NCBI GenBank assembly: GCA_011316305.1
Contig: SAUG01000069.1
Location: forward strand, 372,001-436,000
DNA: 64,000 bases
Direction: 5' to 3'
Source of the DNA: Rusavskia elegans
Taxonomy: Eukaryota; Ascomycota; Lecanoromycetes; Teloschistales; Teloschistaceae
Shown piece by piece: positions 53,377-64,000 of this stretch; the first letter of the stretch is position 1, and every line of letters begins with the position of its first letter. A program made the translations under genes and the position numbers. The notes under the pieces were generated by a model. It worked only from the letters and a program-made list of their open reading frames with translations, did not search any database and was not told the origin of the DNA.

Positions 53377-54285
53377 ATGGCCCTCGCTCCCAAATTCGTG
53401 GGGCAAGCCTACTCCGCCGACGTCTCTCCAAAAGCAATCCACACCCTGGAACTCTGTCCGTACACCTCCCCTCCCACCTCCCTCCCCTCCCTACTAACGA
53501 CTCCCTCCCAGTCCTCGACTACGTCTGCCCCGTACGCCCATCTCGCGCTCCCAAAACCCCAACACCTCAATCCCACCAGCCCCACCAAACCAGACCCCAC
53601 CACCAACTGACATCCCCCCCAGTTCTCCGCAAAAATGTTCCTCACCCTCACCTCCTCGATCCTCCCGCTCCTCCCAGAAAAATACCCTGGCAAACTGCAA
53701 CTCATCTTCCGGCAGCAAATCCAACCCTGGCACCCCTCCAGCACACTCGTGCACGAAGCCGGCGCCGCGGTCCTGCGTCTCTCGCCCGAGAAATTCTATC
53801 CGTTCTCGCAAAGACTGTTTGAGCGGCAGAAGGAGTTTTTCGATGTGAATGTTGTGAAGGAGACGCGGAATGAGACGTATAGGCGGTTGGCGAAGTTGGC
53901 GGGAGAGGTGGGGGTCGATGAGAAGGAGGTGTATGCGTTGTTGGAGGTTGGGGATAAGCCGGGCGAAGATGGTGGGTTGAATGTTGGGAATGGGGTGACT
54001 GATGATGTGAAGGTTCTGGTGAAGGTGAGTCGGCGGCGGCTTTCCTCTCGGTCGGGGTCGAGGTGTTTATGTGTGGGTGCGCGGAGCTGATGCTGTGTAG
54101 GTGAATCGACTGACAGGTGTTCATGTGACGCCCACGGTGCTGTTCAATGTGAGTTTTCCCCGACCTGGATTGTATGAATGTCGGGATGCAGCTGAAAGGC
54201 GATGTAGGGCGTGGTAGAAAATAGCATCTCGAGTAGCTTTACCGATGAGCAGTGGAAGGAGTGGTTGGAGAAAAACATCAAGTAG
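53377..54285 (+). CDS. DsbA-family thioredoxin-fold protein
   Basis: Five exons: 53377-53455, 53512-53531 (20 nt), 53623-54024, 54101-54148 and 54208-54285, giving 208 residues. The tiny exon 2 supplies LDYVCP, and exon 3 continues FSAKMFLTL. So the active-site segment reads C-P-F-S, with only one Cys, where DsbA-like oxidoreductases have CxxC. Later marks fit the fold: QLIFRQQIQPWHPSS, a helical insertion with EFFDVNVVKETRNETYRRLAKLA, and the cis-Pro strand in GVHVTPTVLFN. The C-terminus is EQWKEWLEKNIK. The protein lacks a signal peptide. It could be a cytosolic or mitochondrial glutathione-linked redox enzyme or a chaperone. A single active-site Cys points to monothiol chemistry, by inference. 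Confidence 0.88.
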
Positions 54286-54584
54286 AAGAGGAGAATAAAA
54301 GTCGAAATGAATGCATGAGCTCCGATCGAGCAGAAAGCTATTTTTCCCAATTCCACATGGCCATGCTGCACCGTAGTATGTTGCCGCTAAATACAGAGGA
54401 GAGATAGATGCCGTAGGGATATCCTTTGACCAACCACTGCAACAGAATGATACTCCAGTCCGATTCCCTATCTACAACGCTTCGTTCATGTTTCGTCGTT
54501 CGATTCGTCATGTGGCCTGTCGCGGGCTGAAATGGTGATTCGGTGATCGAGATTGCTATTCCAATTCACGGTCTTTGGCGGGCA

Positions 54585-55105
54585 CTAGTGGCCCATGATT
54601 TGTGGCGGCTGATAGTTGATGGGACGCCTTCAAATCATTAGCATTGATACTCAGAAGCGCACGAGCAACAGGCTACGTACTTGAAGAGGAGGATGTGTGG
54701 CTCAGGTTCATGCACCTCGTAATGTTCCCAACCCAGACTCTATGAACACGTTATCAGACCGCGACTGTCTCGACGACCCGTAGGTATTGAGCGTACCTGG
54801 GTGATGCCTAGTCCACGCCATTCTTCCTCCCATAACAGCTTCAAGGTACCTTTCGAAGGATCGAAGTAATCTTTAGGTATGCGTTTGATCATGTCTTTCG
54901 GTAATTGAACATGACGGTATTCGAATTCGTCGTCGGAGTACCTGATGTATTAAGATTAGTTGGCGAAGCAGGACAGGTGGTAGCTGCGTAGTGTGTACCT
55001 TGAGGAGTAATGAATGAGATCGACGAATTCATCCAAGCGCTCCCTCTCATTGTCCGTAAGCATCCTTGGGTGTCGGTTGCGTCTGTCCGAGTCTACCACA
55101 GCCAT
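54585..55105 (-). CDS. cks1: Cyclin-dependent kinase regulatory subunit Cks1/Suc1
   Basis: Four short exons: 55105-54999, 54941-54797, 54739-54681 and 54627-54585, giving 117 residues. The introns (57, 57 and 53 nt) are all in phase with good branch sites. The spliced protein is an unmistakable Cks: [67 protein letters not shown]. The [10 protein letters not shown] block is the family's beta-hinge and CDK-binding signature, and the Arg, Ser, Trp and Arg anion-pocket residues that bind phospho-CDK substrates are present. In the nucleus and cytosol it tethers multisite-phosphorylated substrates to Cdk1. The gene converges with the thioredoxin-fold gene, 299 bp away. No exon exceeds 145 nt. Confidence 0.97.
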
Positions 55106-55938
55106 GGTTGGCAACTCCTTTGTAGGTGCCTGAGTTCCAAACCAAGAGCTTCAATTTTCTTTGAAGAGACCCAGCCGAGTTTGTATGAGAAGCCCCAAGG
55201 ATATTCCACCCAGAAGCACGTCAAGAGAGTTGTTGGCAACTTTATATTCCACACTGTCTGCAATGGTCGATGTGGGACAACGTTTCGGTCACGCGATGCA
55301 ATGCGAGCGCAACGATGCAGGTACCAAGCAGGTGCAACAGACTCGAGAAGTATTGATAGCGCGGTAGACCTTGCTAAGGTTGTGACAGCAAGATGAAGAA
55401 TGGCGTGAAGGAAAGAACGAGCTATTATTGCAGGAAGCAGTTGTTATTATTGAGCACTTGTAAACATGGTGGGAAGCTTACCCCACCGAGGCTTGGCAGG
55501 CACGGAAATCTTCCGAGAGAACCGAAACGATTGATCTTACGCTTTGCAGCCTAGCGTATCTCGACAGAAACACAGAGCTTGGGAAGGGTTGAAGTGCCAT
55601 CTGATCATGGGTATGATTGCACGATCTGTATGGCCTGTCGAATGCTCTACGATACTGCTGTCGTTGAAAGGCTCTCCCAGTGACACTTCTATTGTTTGGC
55701 ATCCTGCCAACTGTTTCGACGCCGAACCAGCTGTCCCCCAATCACCACCACAACCCATTCTCGAAAAGCCGCACCCCCTCCCACCCCGAAACCACGCGTC
55801 GCAATATCTCTTGTAAGACCTGGAGTCGAGCGTAGCGGCGCAAAGCTTCAACGTTGACTCGTGGGGTCGTGGAGACGCAGAAGTGGAGGATCGGTTGTTG
55901 TCCGCCTGGTCCTTGCGCGACCGCGTGCAAAGCGCAGA
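55106..55938. other. Divergent promoter region (cks1 / rsc4)
   Basis: A 172-codon minus-strand frame (55537-56055) overlaps the start of the bromodomain gene. It is Arg/Ser-rich without a domain and is probably a shadow. No other feature. Confidence 0.45.
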
Positions 55939-58654
55939 ATGAGCTTCAAGAGAAAGGCGGCGCAGGCCTCGGCGGCGGCGCTTGCGGATGGCAGTAGTAG
56001 TCAGTCTGCGAAGCGCAGAAAGGTCTCGGTATGTTGGTGACTCTCCATTGGTCATTCGTGCGCGGTCGTGAAGTTATTTTGTGTGTGCGCTGGGGAGTTT
56101 TGCTGTAGAGGGGTTGGGGAGCGGTCGAAGAAGTCAACCTCAAGAAAGACGTTTGGGATTCGCTAGGTTGCAACGGCTCACGGGCCTAATCAGATCATGT
56201 TCACTTCGCCCCTGCAGCATGACTTCCATCACTATCATCCCCATCATCCCCATCATACTCATCTCCCACTTTGATCTTCGCCTACACTGTTGCACCATTA
56301 CAATGACTAACCCTTCTCCGATCAAAGTCAGAAACAGCAGAAACGACCACGGAGGTCGGATTAAGATGCCTCGAACGTCTCAGGGCCGCCAGAGACAAGA
56401 AGTAAGCACCTTCTGTAGCTGCAACCAATATTCCTCTTCCACTAACAACCATCTGCTAGAGATTGGCTTATAACTACCCATTTCGAATCCCTACCCGACA
56501 AGGTCCGGCCCCTCAGCTTGTAGATGTGCTCAATGACTAACATAAGTGTCTTGTAAAGGCAGATTTCCCACAGTATTACCAAGAGATAGGTCTTCCGATG
56601 GCTTTGGGATTCATTGAGGTACGTTTGCTGTTTTTGTTATCCCAAGTTTTGCTCTGATATCACGTATCATTTTCTCAAAATTTGTCTCTACATTACATGA
56701 TGTTGTCCTCCTTTGCCGTTTCCGGTGCTAAGAAGACTTCGACAACACCAGTCGAAGCTGAAGAACCATGAATATCCAACCATGACCACGGTGGAAAGTG
56801 ACCTTAGGCGCATGATCTCCAACGCAAAATCCTTCAACGAGAAATCTTCCCAAGTATTCTCAGATGCCGAGAAGATTCGTAAAGCGGTCTCCAACTTCAT
56901 GGTTGAGAACAATCCTGCATACAGTACCAAAGATTACAAGCCTTTTCCTACGCCTGTGCCAGAAGACTGGCAACCTCCATCACAATCATCAACGGAAGAC
57001 AAGTCGGAGGAGCCTGAAGTCGAGACCAAGGCTGAAGCCGATGATTCAACAAGGGGCGTGAGTACTCTGCGGGCAAGTTCAGCAGCCACAGGCCTGTCCA
57101 ACGCTCGAGAAAGCGAAACTCCAGCAGTGCATGTGCCTAATGGACTTGGAGAACCCTTTGATGGCGACACATTTCAAGCAGCGCAGGAGAAAATTGTTGC
57201 TGAGATGCTCGGACTAAAAAACGATGAGTGCGGCACCTGAACCCTTGTTGCCGAAGCTCCACTGATGGTTGGATCTAGTGACGAATTAATCGTTGCTCCG
57301 TTCATTAACCTACCGTCTCGCAATCTACGCGAGTACTATCGAATCATCAAGCATCCGGTGTCGCTCAACATCGTCCAACGAGCTGTGCAGGGCGTGAAAG
57401 GTCGAGACAAGCCAACGGGCGTCACGAACTTCAAAAGCTGGGCTACATTCGAAGAGGAAACCAGTTGCATCTGGAAGAATGCTTATCACTACAACGAAGA
57501 CGGAAGTGATATCTCTGAAGCGGCGCGTTTGCTTGAAGTAAGTTGAATCCTCTTTTCCGAATGAATCGACGCTGACCCGCGTGTCAGGATTACTTCTATC
57601 GTCGACTCGCAGAGGCCAAGAAGGTCGTGTCTGAGCCGCCGCCGCCAAAAGTGAAGCTGCGGATGCCTGCCAAAACGCCCGAGCCTCCCAAACTCACTCT
57701 CAAATTCGGCATGGCTAAACCAAGCGGTGCATCTGGTGTTTCGGTTGACAGTGAGGCTCTCAGGCGCCAACAAGATCTAGTCAATGCCGGCATGAACGGG
57801 CAGGCTTCGACGCGTGCTGCTCCCAGAGTTCCAACCGGAGGACCTCAAATTTTGCCAGCAGCAAACGGTGTCCACAATCTCCCAAGACATTCTCAAGAAA
57901 GGACAAGCAATAGTTCGGCCGATAGGCCCACGATCAATGGTTTGAAGACCGAGTCTTCCATGGGCCAGTCGCCCGCGCTGGCTGCCGTACAGCTGAGCGC
58001 AAACAGGAGTGGTTCGCTGGATGCTCGTCAAAGTCCCAATCCGTCATTAATGCCGCCACCATCTGTAACGCTCGCGCCACGCCTGCCCAGTGGCAGCCCC
58101 CATCCGCACTCGTACGCAACAAACCACTACAGCTCAAGTGGATACTCTTCGGCCGGTCAATACGAATCGAGTCGGAGACAGTCTGGCAAGGGTAGGACAT
58201 GACAGCATGCAGTCTACAGGATAATTAGCTGATGACACATACAGAAGCCTTGATCGCGAACCTCAGTATCTCTACCCACCCCGGACTCAAGATCGATAAG
58301 CATTTCCATCTCGACATTCCCCCCTCTCCCACTACGACGCAGCAGTCGATCACCATCACTCTACCATCAAGCCACTACTTCCTACAGATTGTCCCGACAT
58401 TAGCGTCAAGCGTAGTACATCGACCGTTTAAGACCTTTGTCACGGTCAACAATACCAGAGTTTCCTCGACACCCCAAAGGCCCGACGACTCAGACGTCAG
58501 GAAGCCTCTGTACGAATCCCGGGTACAGCCAGGGATGAATCGCATCGACGTCGAAATGGTAGCCGGTACGCCGCGAGGAGCGCCGAAGGTTGGGACAGGG
58601 CCGGAGTTGGAGATAGAGAAGATCACTATTTTTGCTCACATGGTGAGGACCTGA
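55939..58654 (+). CDS. rsc4: Double-bromodomain protein of the RSC chromatin-remodelling complex (Rsc4-like)
   Basis: A multi-exon gene. The likely start is MSFKRKAAQASAAAL at 55939, with a donor at 56029 (GTATGT). An exon ends at 56401 (RQRQE) and splices to RLAYNYPFRIPTR at 56460. Small exons near 56520-56618 carry FPQYYQEIGLPMALGFIE. The firm exons are 56752-57227, 57279-57537, 57588-58191 and 58245-58654. Bromodomain 1 continues SKLKNHEYPTMTTVESD...NAKSFNEKSS. Bromodomain 2 runs INLPSRNLREYYRIIKHPVSL to WKNAYHYNEDGSDI. Both keep the acetyl-lysine Asn (FN, YN). A PKVKLRMPAKTPEPPKLTLKF motif follows, then a disordered linker and a C-terminal beta domain (KHFHLDIPPSP to KITIFAHMV), as in fungal Rsc4. 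The nuclear protein should recruit RSC to acetylated nucleosomes. The first three exon borders are uncertain. Confidence 0.88.
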
Positions 58655-59651
58655 ATGACAGTCAGCAATTCTGCTTCCCAATGCCATGTACCTTTAGCGC
58701 GGCGCCTTGGAATCTGGGTGAGGTATCTAATAGTTTGGGTTTCCCCAAGGGCGAAGCGTCTGAATACCCGTTGCGGCTCATGCTTGCACGAATGGATATT
58801 GCTAGCTGCGATGGATTACTTCGAGGAGCGAGGTGATCATAGTTGCTTCGATTCTAAAATGGTAGTAACCCACGTTAAGTCACTCTCACTCCAACTTCAC
58901 GAGACCTGCATGTCCCTTGTGTGAAAAGCTGCAAATTGTTCGTCTAAGAAGCCATACTCTATCGAATTGTTGTTCACGTGACCATCCAGAGCGATGTTGA
59001 GTCACCAGAATTTTCTGCTGTACAATTTGCTTGGAATTGATCGCCCGGCGATGATCACAGTCTCATCTCATTGAAACGACTGGGTTTTTCTGATCGATGT
59101 AGGATCCTGCTGATGAGGGGTGTCAGGTGAGCCCTAGTGTTGCATAGGTCCTACTTCGTAAGCTACAGGCTCCAAGCACGAGGCTACGACCACAGAGAGC
59201 TGAATGATTCGGCTGATTTCACATATCCCTCTCATGTATGGAACAACTCTCTTTTCGCTATTGTCTGCTTCCATTGTTCTCTAGTGAGTATTCTACCGGA
59301 GCTTCTCACGTCTATCGACTCTGTCCGAAATGGTAACCTAAAGTCTTCCTAGAACTATATTGCGAAAGCGATCGCAAGCATCACTCTGGATAGGTCTTGA
59401 GCCACAAACTTTGCATTCCACAGTCGGATCTTGCTTCCCTGATACAAAGCTAAAGTCTTCATCAAGGACCCTTCTTCAAGCACAACTTGAGTCTCAGCAA
59501 ATCAAATCACAACTCCCACCGCACAATGACGGCAATACCGACCCGAGAACACTGGTACTTTTCTCTAGCGGAAGCTTTGCGTCAAGGGCAAGCAGTGGAC
59601 TACCTGTAAGCGTTTTGAGGAACCACAGGATCAGAGAAAGCGCCAGTAAGG
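58655..59651. other. Intergenic
   Basis: About 1 kb. Frames of 70-106 codons (for example 59360-59680) have no domain. Probably the 3' flank of rsc4 and the promoter of the HET gene. Confidence 0.5.
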
Positions 59652-60839
59652 ATGAGACTTCTCCATGCGGAGAGGCTTGAGTTTGAAGAGTTCTTCGATA
59701 CCCAAATCCCGCCTTACTTGATCCTCTCGCATCGCTGGGGCGAGAAAGAAGTCTCATATAAACAAATGAACAAGAAGAGAGCAGAAGAGGGGCCCGGCTT
59801 GACCAAAATCTTCAAATTCTGTACGCTGGCTCTGGAGAAGCGGTATACATGGGTTTGGATCGATACTTGCTGTATCGACAAGAAAAGCAGTGCAGAACTG
59901 TCCGAGGCGATCAACTCTATGTTCAAGTGGTACCAATCCGCTGAAGAATGTGTTGTATATCTTTCAGACGTGTCATTAAGCGACCAGGACGTGGGTGTTC
60001 AAGACTTTGAGGCTAGGTTCTCAGCGAGCTCCTGGTTTACGCGTGGTTGGACTCTTCAGGAGCTTCTGGCGCCTAGACAGCTGACATTCTACGACACGGA
60101 CTGGAAGGAGATTGGTGGCAAGGACCTGCTCTGTCGTCTGATATCCGCAACAACAGGTATCAATGAGCTGTTCATCGCACGAGACTCCAAGCCGCCGCTT
60201 CCGGTCGATTCGGCCACTGTGGCAATCCGGATGAGTTGGGTTGCCAGGCGAAAGACGAGCAGATCCGAGGACATGGCTTACAGTTTGCTTGGACTGTTTG
60301 ATGTTAACATGCCCCTGCTGTATGGGGAGGGTGCGGAGAAGGCATTTGTGCGGTTGCAAACCGAAATAATTAAAAAGTCAGACGATGAAACTATATTTGC
60401 CTGGACCGCCAACATTAGAATGTCGGGTATTTTGGCCACTGACCCAAGCTTCTTCGCGGGTGCAGGAGCTATCCAAAGGGCCCCAGCATACGGATACGGC
60501 GAACTTAGATACTGGATGACCAACAAAGGCCTGGCCCTTCAGATTCCGGACAGTGAATGGCCAGCGGATACGAGCCATAAGCCTAATACAGTGATTGTGA
60601 TCCCTATTCACATCCAATCCGATAGCCATCTTGATCTAGGCATCCAGCTTCAGTGCATGAATACCAGGAACATCTGGTGCAGAACAATGTGCCAGTCGTT
60701 AATGTGTGTTCCAAAGAGAACCAGGGTTTTCTCACACTCAAAGAAAGAGGATACTTCCCACGTCGTTTATATCCCAGTATCTCTTCGTGAAAGCTATCCG
60801 GCCAAAGGTTCTACGCACCACTTGAAGGGACAAATATAG
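59652..60839 (+). CDS. HET-domain (heterokaryon incompatibility) protein
   Basis: An intronless frame of 395 residues starting MRLLHAERLEFEEF, the usual start of HET-D/HET-E-type proteins. The HET domain (about residues 20-150) shows YLILSHRWGEKEVSYKQM, YTWVWIDTCCIDKKSSAELSEAINSMFKWY, CVVYLSDV and WFTRGWTLQELLAPRQLTFYD. After it come MSWVARRKTSRSEDMAYSLLGLFDVNMPLLYGEG and AFVRLQTEIIKKSDDETIFAW, also typical. No NACHT/NTPase or WD40 repeats follow, unlike full HET-E. The C-terminal 130 residues have no recognised domain. HET proteins trigger cell death after fusion of unlike strains or as innate-immune-type receptors; whether this one is active is unknown. A MITE-like element lies 0.6 kb downstream. 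Confidence 0.92.
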   Translation: MRLLHAERLEFEEFFDTQIPPYLILSHRWGEKEVSYKQMNKKRAEEGPGLTKIFKFCTLALEKRYTWVWIDTCCIDKKSSAELSEAINSMFKWYQSAEECVVYLSDVSLSDQDVGVQDFEARFSASSWFTRGWTLQELLAPRQLTFYDTDWKEIGGKDLLCRLISATTGINELFIARDSKPPLPVDSATVAIRMSWVARRKTSRSEDMAYSLLGLFDVNMPLLYGEGAEKAFVRLQTEIIKKSDDETIFAWTANIRMSGILATDPSFFAGAGAIQRAPAYGYGELRYWMTNKGLALQIPDSEWPADTSHKPNTVIVIPIHIQSDSHLDLGIQLQCMNTRNIWCRTMCQSLMCVPKRTRVFSHSKKEDTSHVVYIPVSLRESYPAKGSTHHLKGQI

Positions 60840-61364
60840 GGCCGCTTGCTGATCTGAAAAACTCTGTAATCAAGAAGCATTCCTTGTTCTCAAAGAGTAG
60901 ATCTCTGGGATAAGTCCCAGCGGCCGTTACTCCGCCGATGTTGTATGAACTCTGTGTTGTAAATACTTAACGTTAAACGCCTTACTGTTTCTTCCTCACC
61001 ATCGACTAGCATTACCACTCAGACGGTTGCGAGGATTCAAGATCTTGAGGTTTATTCTCTGGCTTTTGATCCGCGACAAAATCCTCAAGACAGAGAACCC
61101 ATGGTCGAAAGTAGAAATAAAAGGATCAAATTGCATCATACACCCCAACACAACAATGCTTGAAGCTCAGATATATCTCTGAAAGGATATTGAAGCCATG
61201 ATTCTTTCAATCGCTATTATTAACCAACCATTAAACCCCCTTTTTGATGCCTGGAACGACACAAAATCCCTTTCCCAGTTAAACGCCCTGATTTCCAAGA
61301 TTGAGTAGTTAGCTAAACCGCTACGACAGTCGTACAAGTTGTTGCCTCACCTTCCAAAGAAGTC

Positions 61365-61393
61365 GGTAAGGTAAGGTAAGGTAAGGTAAGGTA
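61365..61393. repeat. Pentanucleotide microsatellite (GGTAA)n
   Basis: GGTAA is repeated about 5.8 times without error, just before the MITE-like element. Confidence 0.95.
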
Positions 61394-61433
61394 CTCGTAC
61401 AAAGCTTCTGAAGAACAGAAGCTAACCTACTTA

Positions 61434-61922
61434 GTACCCCAGGGGAAATAAAGAGTGATAAAACGGAAGCTAAATTCGGGACCCTATCTAAAATTTCGGA
61501 CTACTATATCAAAAAATAACCTTACTAAACTTAATAACTACCAGTCGGAACCGTATAAAATTTATATTATAGAGTAACTATAGTATAAAGACTATAATAT
61601 TCAAGTTTTACTATATTTAGCCAAGGTCTAGGCAAGTTATAAAGGTTTTAATTTTCTAGTAATAGCTAGTAGGACCGTAGGAGCCCTTTACAGCAGATTT
61701 TACTACGACCTCTTAAAGACCAACGATAAAACCTATAGAGCTCCTGTAAGCTTATATATATCGAGTATATAAGTCTATAAGTCTATTACGAGCTTTATAA
61801 GAACTTATATCTAGGCGTCGTTAAGAAATACTCCTGTAAACTTTTAAGGTTAGAGGGATCGAAATTTAGAAGGGTCCCCAGATTAGCTTCCGTTTTATCA
61901 CTCTTTATTTCCCCTGGGGTAC
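61434..61922. mobile_element. MITE-like element with inverted repeats, TA target duplication
   Basis: The left end (61434-61473, starting GTACCCCAGGGGAAATAAAG) is repeated in perfect reverse complement at the right end (61883-61922). The match is about 40 bp and a weaker match extends further inward (GGGACCC and AAATTTCG blocks). A TA stands directly outside each end (61432-61433, 61923-61924), as expected for Tc1/mariner-type insertion. The 489-bp element has no open frame for a transposase and a very AT-rich centre. It is a non-autonomous element, possibly altered by RIP. Confidence 0.85.
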
Positions 61923-62085
61923 TAATTGTGTCGATATAGAGTCCAAAAGCCGATTGGACCTGTAAACTTTCACGAGCCTCTCACTCGCTACGAAGGTTCA
62001 CCTTCTAATCTCGCCATGCAGGGCGACGAGGCTGCTTATTATTGCTTCATCTCAAGATATTCCTTCATATTTTAATCATTTTCCA

Positions 62086-63748
62086 ATGGCCCTCGATGCG
62101 ATGTTGTCAAGAAATCGTCGCGCTGAACAATATGAGCTTCTCCCAAGGACGTCGGAGGACTCTAGCTCTTCCACCAACAGCTCACCACCAAAGCTATCTC
62201 CCAATAGCTCAAAGCTCCCCATATGGTCGATACGGCACTTTGCTCGCCTACTTCTCCGGAATACTCGCTCAATCTACACCAGGATCTATCGTCAACGAGG
62301 CTCGCGTGGAAGATTACTGCGTAGCTCCTGTTGGATCTCTGTTGCTTTAGTGTCATTCACCGCCTTGTTGATCGTATTTACAGCCATGTTCCGGCCTTCA
62401 TATTCCCGCTTACCCGACCATTACCGTGCTCTACAAAGGAGATGTAAAGAATCGAATGAGCCAGGCCGTGGAAACCTCAATAATGAAAAGGTCTTCATCG
62501 CCGCAAGTCTATATGATCCAGAGGGTACACTCGTGGGTGGGCACTGGGGCCGCGCAGTCCTGGAGCTGGTAGAGCTGCTTGGCCCGCAGAACGTTCATCT
62601 TAGCGTGTACGAGGACGATGCGAGCCCGCACGCGAAAGCTGCGCTTGACAGCATGAAAACGAAGGTTCAAAGTCAGTGACTTTGGACCTACATGTGGCAA
62701 GGAGCTTGGCTCACAATATTCTCCCCTAGGCAAATCCTCCCTCGTATCAGAGTATCTTCCTCTCGAAGGGATTCCACGGGTGACGACTCCATCTGGCGAG
62801 AGCAAAATGAAGCGGATTGCATTCCTTGCTGAGGTCCGAAACCGCGCGTTGCGTCCCTTGCAAACGAAAGAAGCGGTCCAGTTCGACAAGCTACTTTATA
62901 TTAACGACGTCATGTTTGATCCAGTCGACGCGGCTAATTTACTCTTCTCTACGAACTACCAACCATCTGGCCGTACTCAATATCAAGCTGCATGCGCGAC
63001 AGATTTCATAAATGCCTTCAAATTCTACGATAGATTTGCCTTGAGAGATTTTGAAGGATACACCTCAGGCATACCTTTCTACCCATGGTTTACAAATGCA
63101 GGTCACGGAACAAGCAGGAGCGATGTACTGGCACAGAAAGACGCCGTCCGGGTACGCGCTTGTTGGGGCGGCATGGTAGCATTTGAAGCAAAGTGGTTCC
63201 AGACTTCCTCTCAAGAAGGTGGAGGGAATGCTTCTCTCAGCGAAAGCGACGGTACTGGCGTCAACGTCTCACCTCTCCGCTTTCGACATGAACCAGACCC
63301 TTTCTGGGAGGCCTCGGAGTGTTGTCTAGTCCATGCCGACCTGACTTATCTATCTCACGGCAGCGACAGTATCAACTCTTCGGGTATCTTCATGAATCCT
63401 TATGTACGTGTTGCTTACGACCAATCCACTCTCTGCTGGCTGCCCTACACTCGTCGAGTAGAGCGTCTCTATTCGTGGGTCCATACCATTCTCAATCACC
63501 TCGTAGGAATGCCCCAGTATAATCCCCGAAGGCTGGAAAGTCCCGGCGAAAAGGTAATAGAGCAGGTATGGCATTACGATGAATTAGCCAGTCAATCCAA
63601 TGGCCGTCCGAAAGGTTCCTACCAAAGAGTAAAGCGTACTGCCGGGCCGGGTAGATTTTGCGGTATCCGAAGGCTCATGGTCATGAAACCAAATCCTCCA
63701 AAGGGTCAGAAAAATTGGGAGAACGTTCCCCTTCCACCAGAACCTTGA
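62086..63748 (+). CDS. GT69 glycosyltransferase (CAP59/Cmt1 mannosyltransferase family)
   Basis: Two exons, 62086-62671 and 62730-63748 (58-nt intron), 534 residues. It is a type II membrane protein: a basic/Ser-rich cytosolic tail, one helix (ISVALVSFTALLIVFTAMF, about residues 86-104), then the lumenal GT69 domain. Family marks are KVFIAASLYDPEGTLVGGHWGRAVLELVELLG, VHLSVYEDDAS, KMKRIAFLAEVRNRALRPL, FDKLLYINDVMFDP, ACATDFIN, RVRACWGGMVAFEA and SECCLVHADL. The cryptococcal relatives CAP59 and Cmt1 act in capsule export and alpha-1,3-mannose transfer; in moulds the role is probably Golgi synthesis of wall or secreted mannans. The acidic DV and EDD motifs may bind Mn2+ and GDP-mannose (inference). 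Confidence 0.93.
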
Positions 63749-64000
63749 GCAGCTAGACCTTTGGCGGCTTTGATAAGCCTTCGACGCCTAGAGTCTGTAT
63801 TTCCGGGAGTTGGATATCCTATGCCCGAGTACGATCTGTGCAGGCTTTCAGTAATCCTGCAAGCTCCACCAAGACTAGGGCGAAATCTACTAATGTATTG
63901 GCCAGAATCTAGGTCCAAACTACTCTTTAGGTTACCTATGGACAGTTGATTTCACAGATGTAGACGGATGTACATCTCTGTTCTTGTTATTTTCAATCTA

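Larger units (their letters stand above)
60840..62085. other. AT-rich accessory stretch with repeats
   Basis: No gene. The composition falls sharply in GC from about 61490 to 61830, inside the MITE-like element. The element and a pentamer repeat are listed separately. Confidence 0.6.

Noticed and set aside
55537..56055. 172-codon minus-strand frame, Arg/Ser-rich
   Set aside because: It overlaps the first exon of the bromodomain gene on the other strand and has no recognisable fold.

Overview
The window is nuclear DNA of a filamentous ascomycete (Pezizomycotina). The support is genes broken by many short introns (about 45-110 nt, GT-AG, usually with a CTGAC/CTAAC-like branch site), no operons, and family members typical of this group: an Msb1/Mug8 protein, an RlmA-like MADS factor, a HET-domain protein, a GT69 (CAP59-type) glycosyltransferase and fungal-rhodopsin relics. 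I cannot fix the class or genus from sequence alone. I assembled splice forms by hand; each listed intron set keeps the reading frame open and joins conserved motifs.

Layout. 0-3.3 kb has no convincing intact gene and perhaps one decayed reading frame. 3.3-28.9 kb is dense housekeeping and regulatory sequence: a cytosine-deaminase-like amidohydrolase, a CitE/HpcH-type lyase, a penta-EF-hand protein, a DHA-type MFS exporter, the Msb1 morphogenesis protein, a DUF3140-like small protein, the RlmA-like MADS factor, a 946-residue disordered protein, a glycine-rich RRM protein and a ChaC gamma-glutamylcyclotransferase.

29.3-36.7 kb is a graveyard. It holds a short gene with an in-frame stop, a cytochrome P450 decayed from N-terminus to heme loop, a fungal-rhodopsin membrane protein in pieces, and a condensation-type O-acyltransferase with breaks. 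Together they look like the remains of a small secondary-metabolism cluster. A tRNA-Lys(CTT) with an interrupted anticodon loop follows at 37.6 kb.

38-58.7 kb is dense again: a D-2-hydroxyacid dehydrogenase, a DHDPS-family aldolase, a Cdc1/Ted1 metallophosphoesterase, a Zrc1/Cot1-type zinc transporter with a GC-AG intron, a mitochondrially targeted basic protein, a conserved unknown, an extended SDR reductase, a DsbA-like thioredoxin-fold protein, Cks1 (four small exons) and an Rsc4-type double-bromodomain protein. 58.7-64 kb is more accessory: a HET-domain gene, a 489-bp MITE-like element with about 40-bp inverted repeats and TA target duplication, and a GT69 glycosyltransferase.

The intact genes serve general cell functions (zinc and redox balance, cell-wall signalling, chromatin, cell cycle, GPI/ER lipid remodelling) and do not form one pathway. 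No wholly new system was proven. The strongest second-look items are the decayed cluster, the GC-AG intron, the odd tRNA loop, and the SDR whose catalytic motif is spelled only by one of two nearby acceptors.
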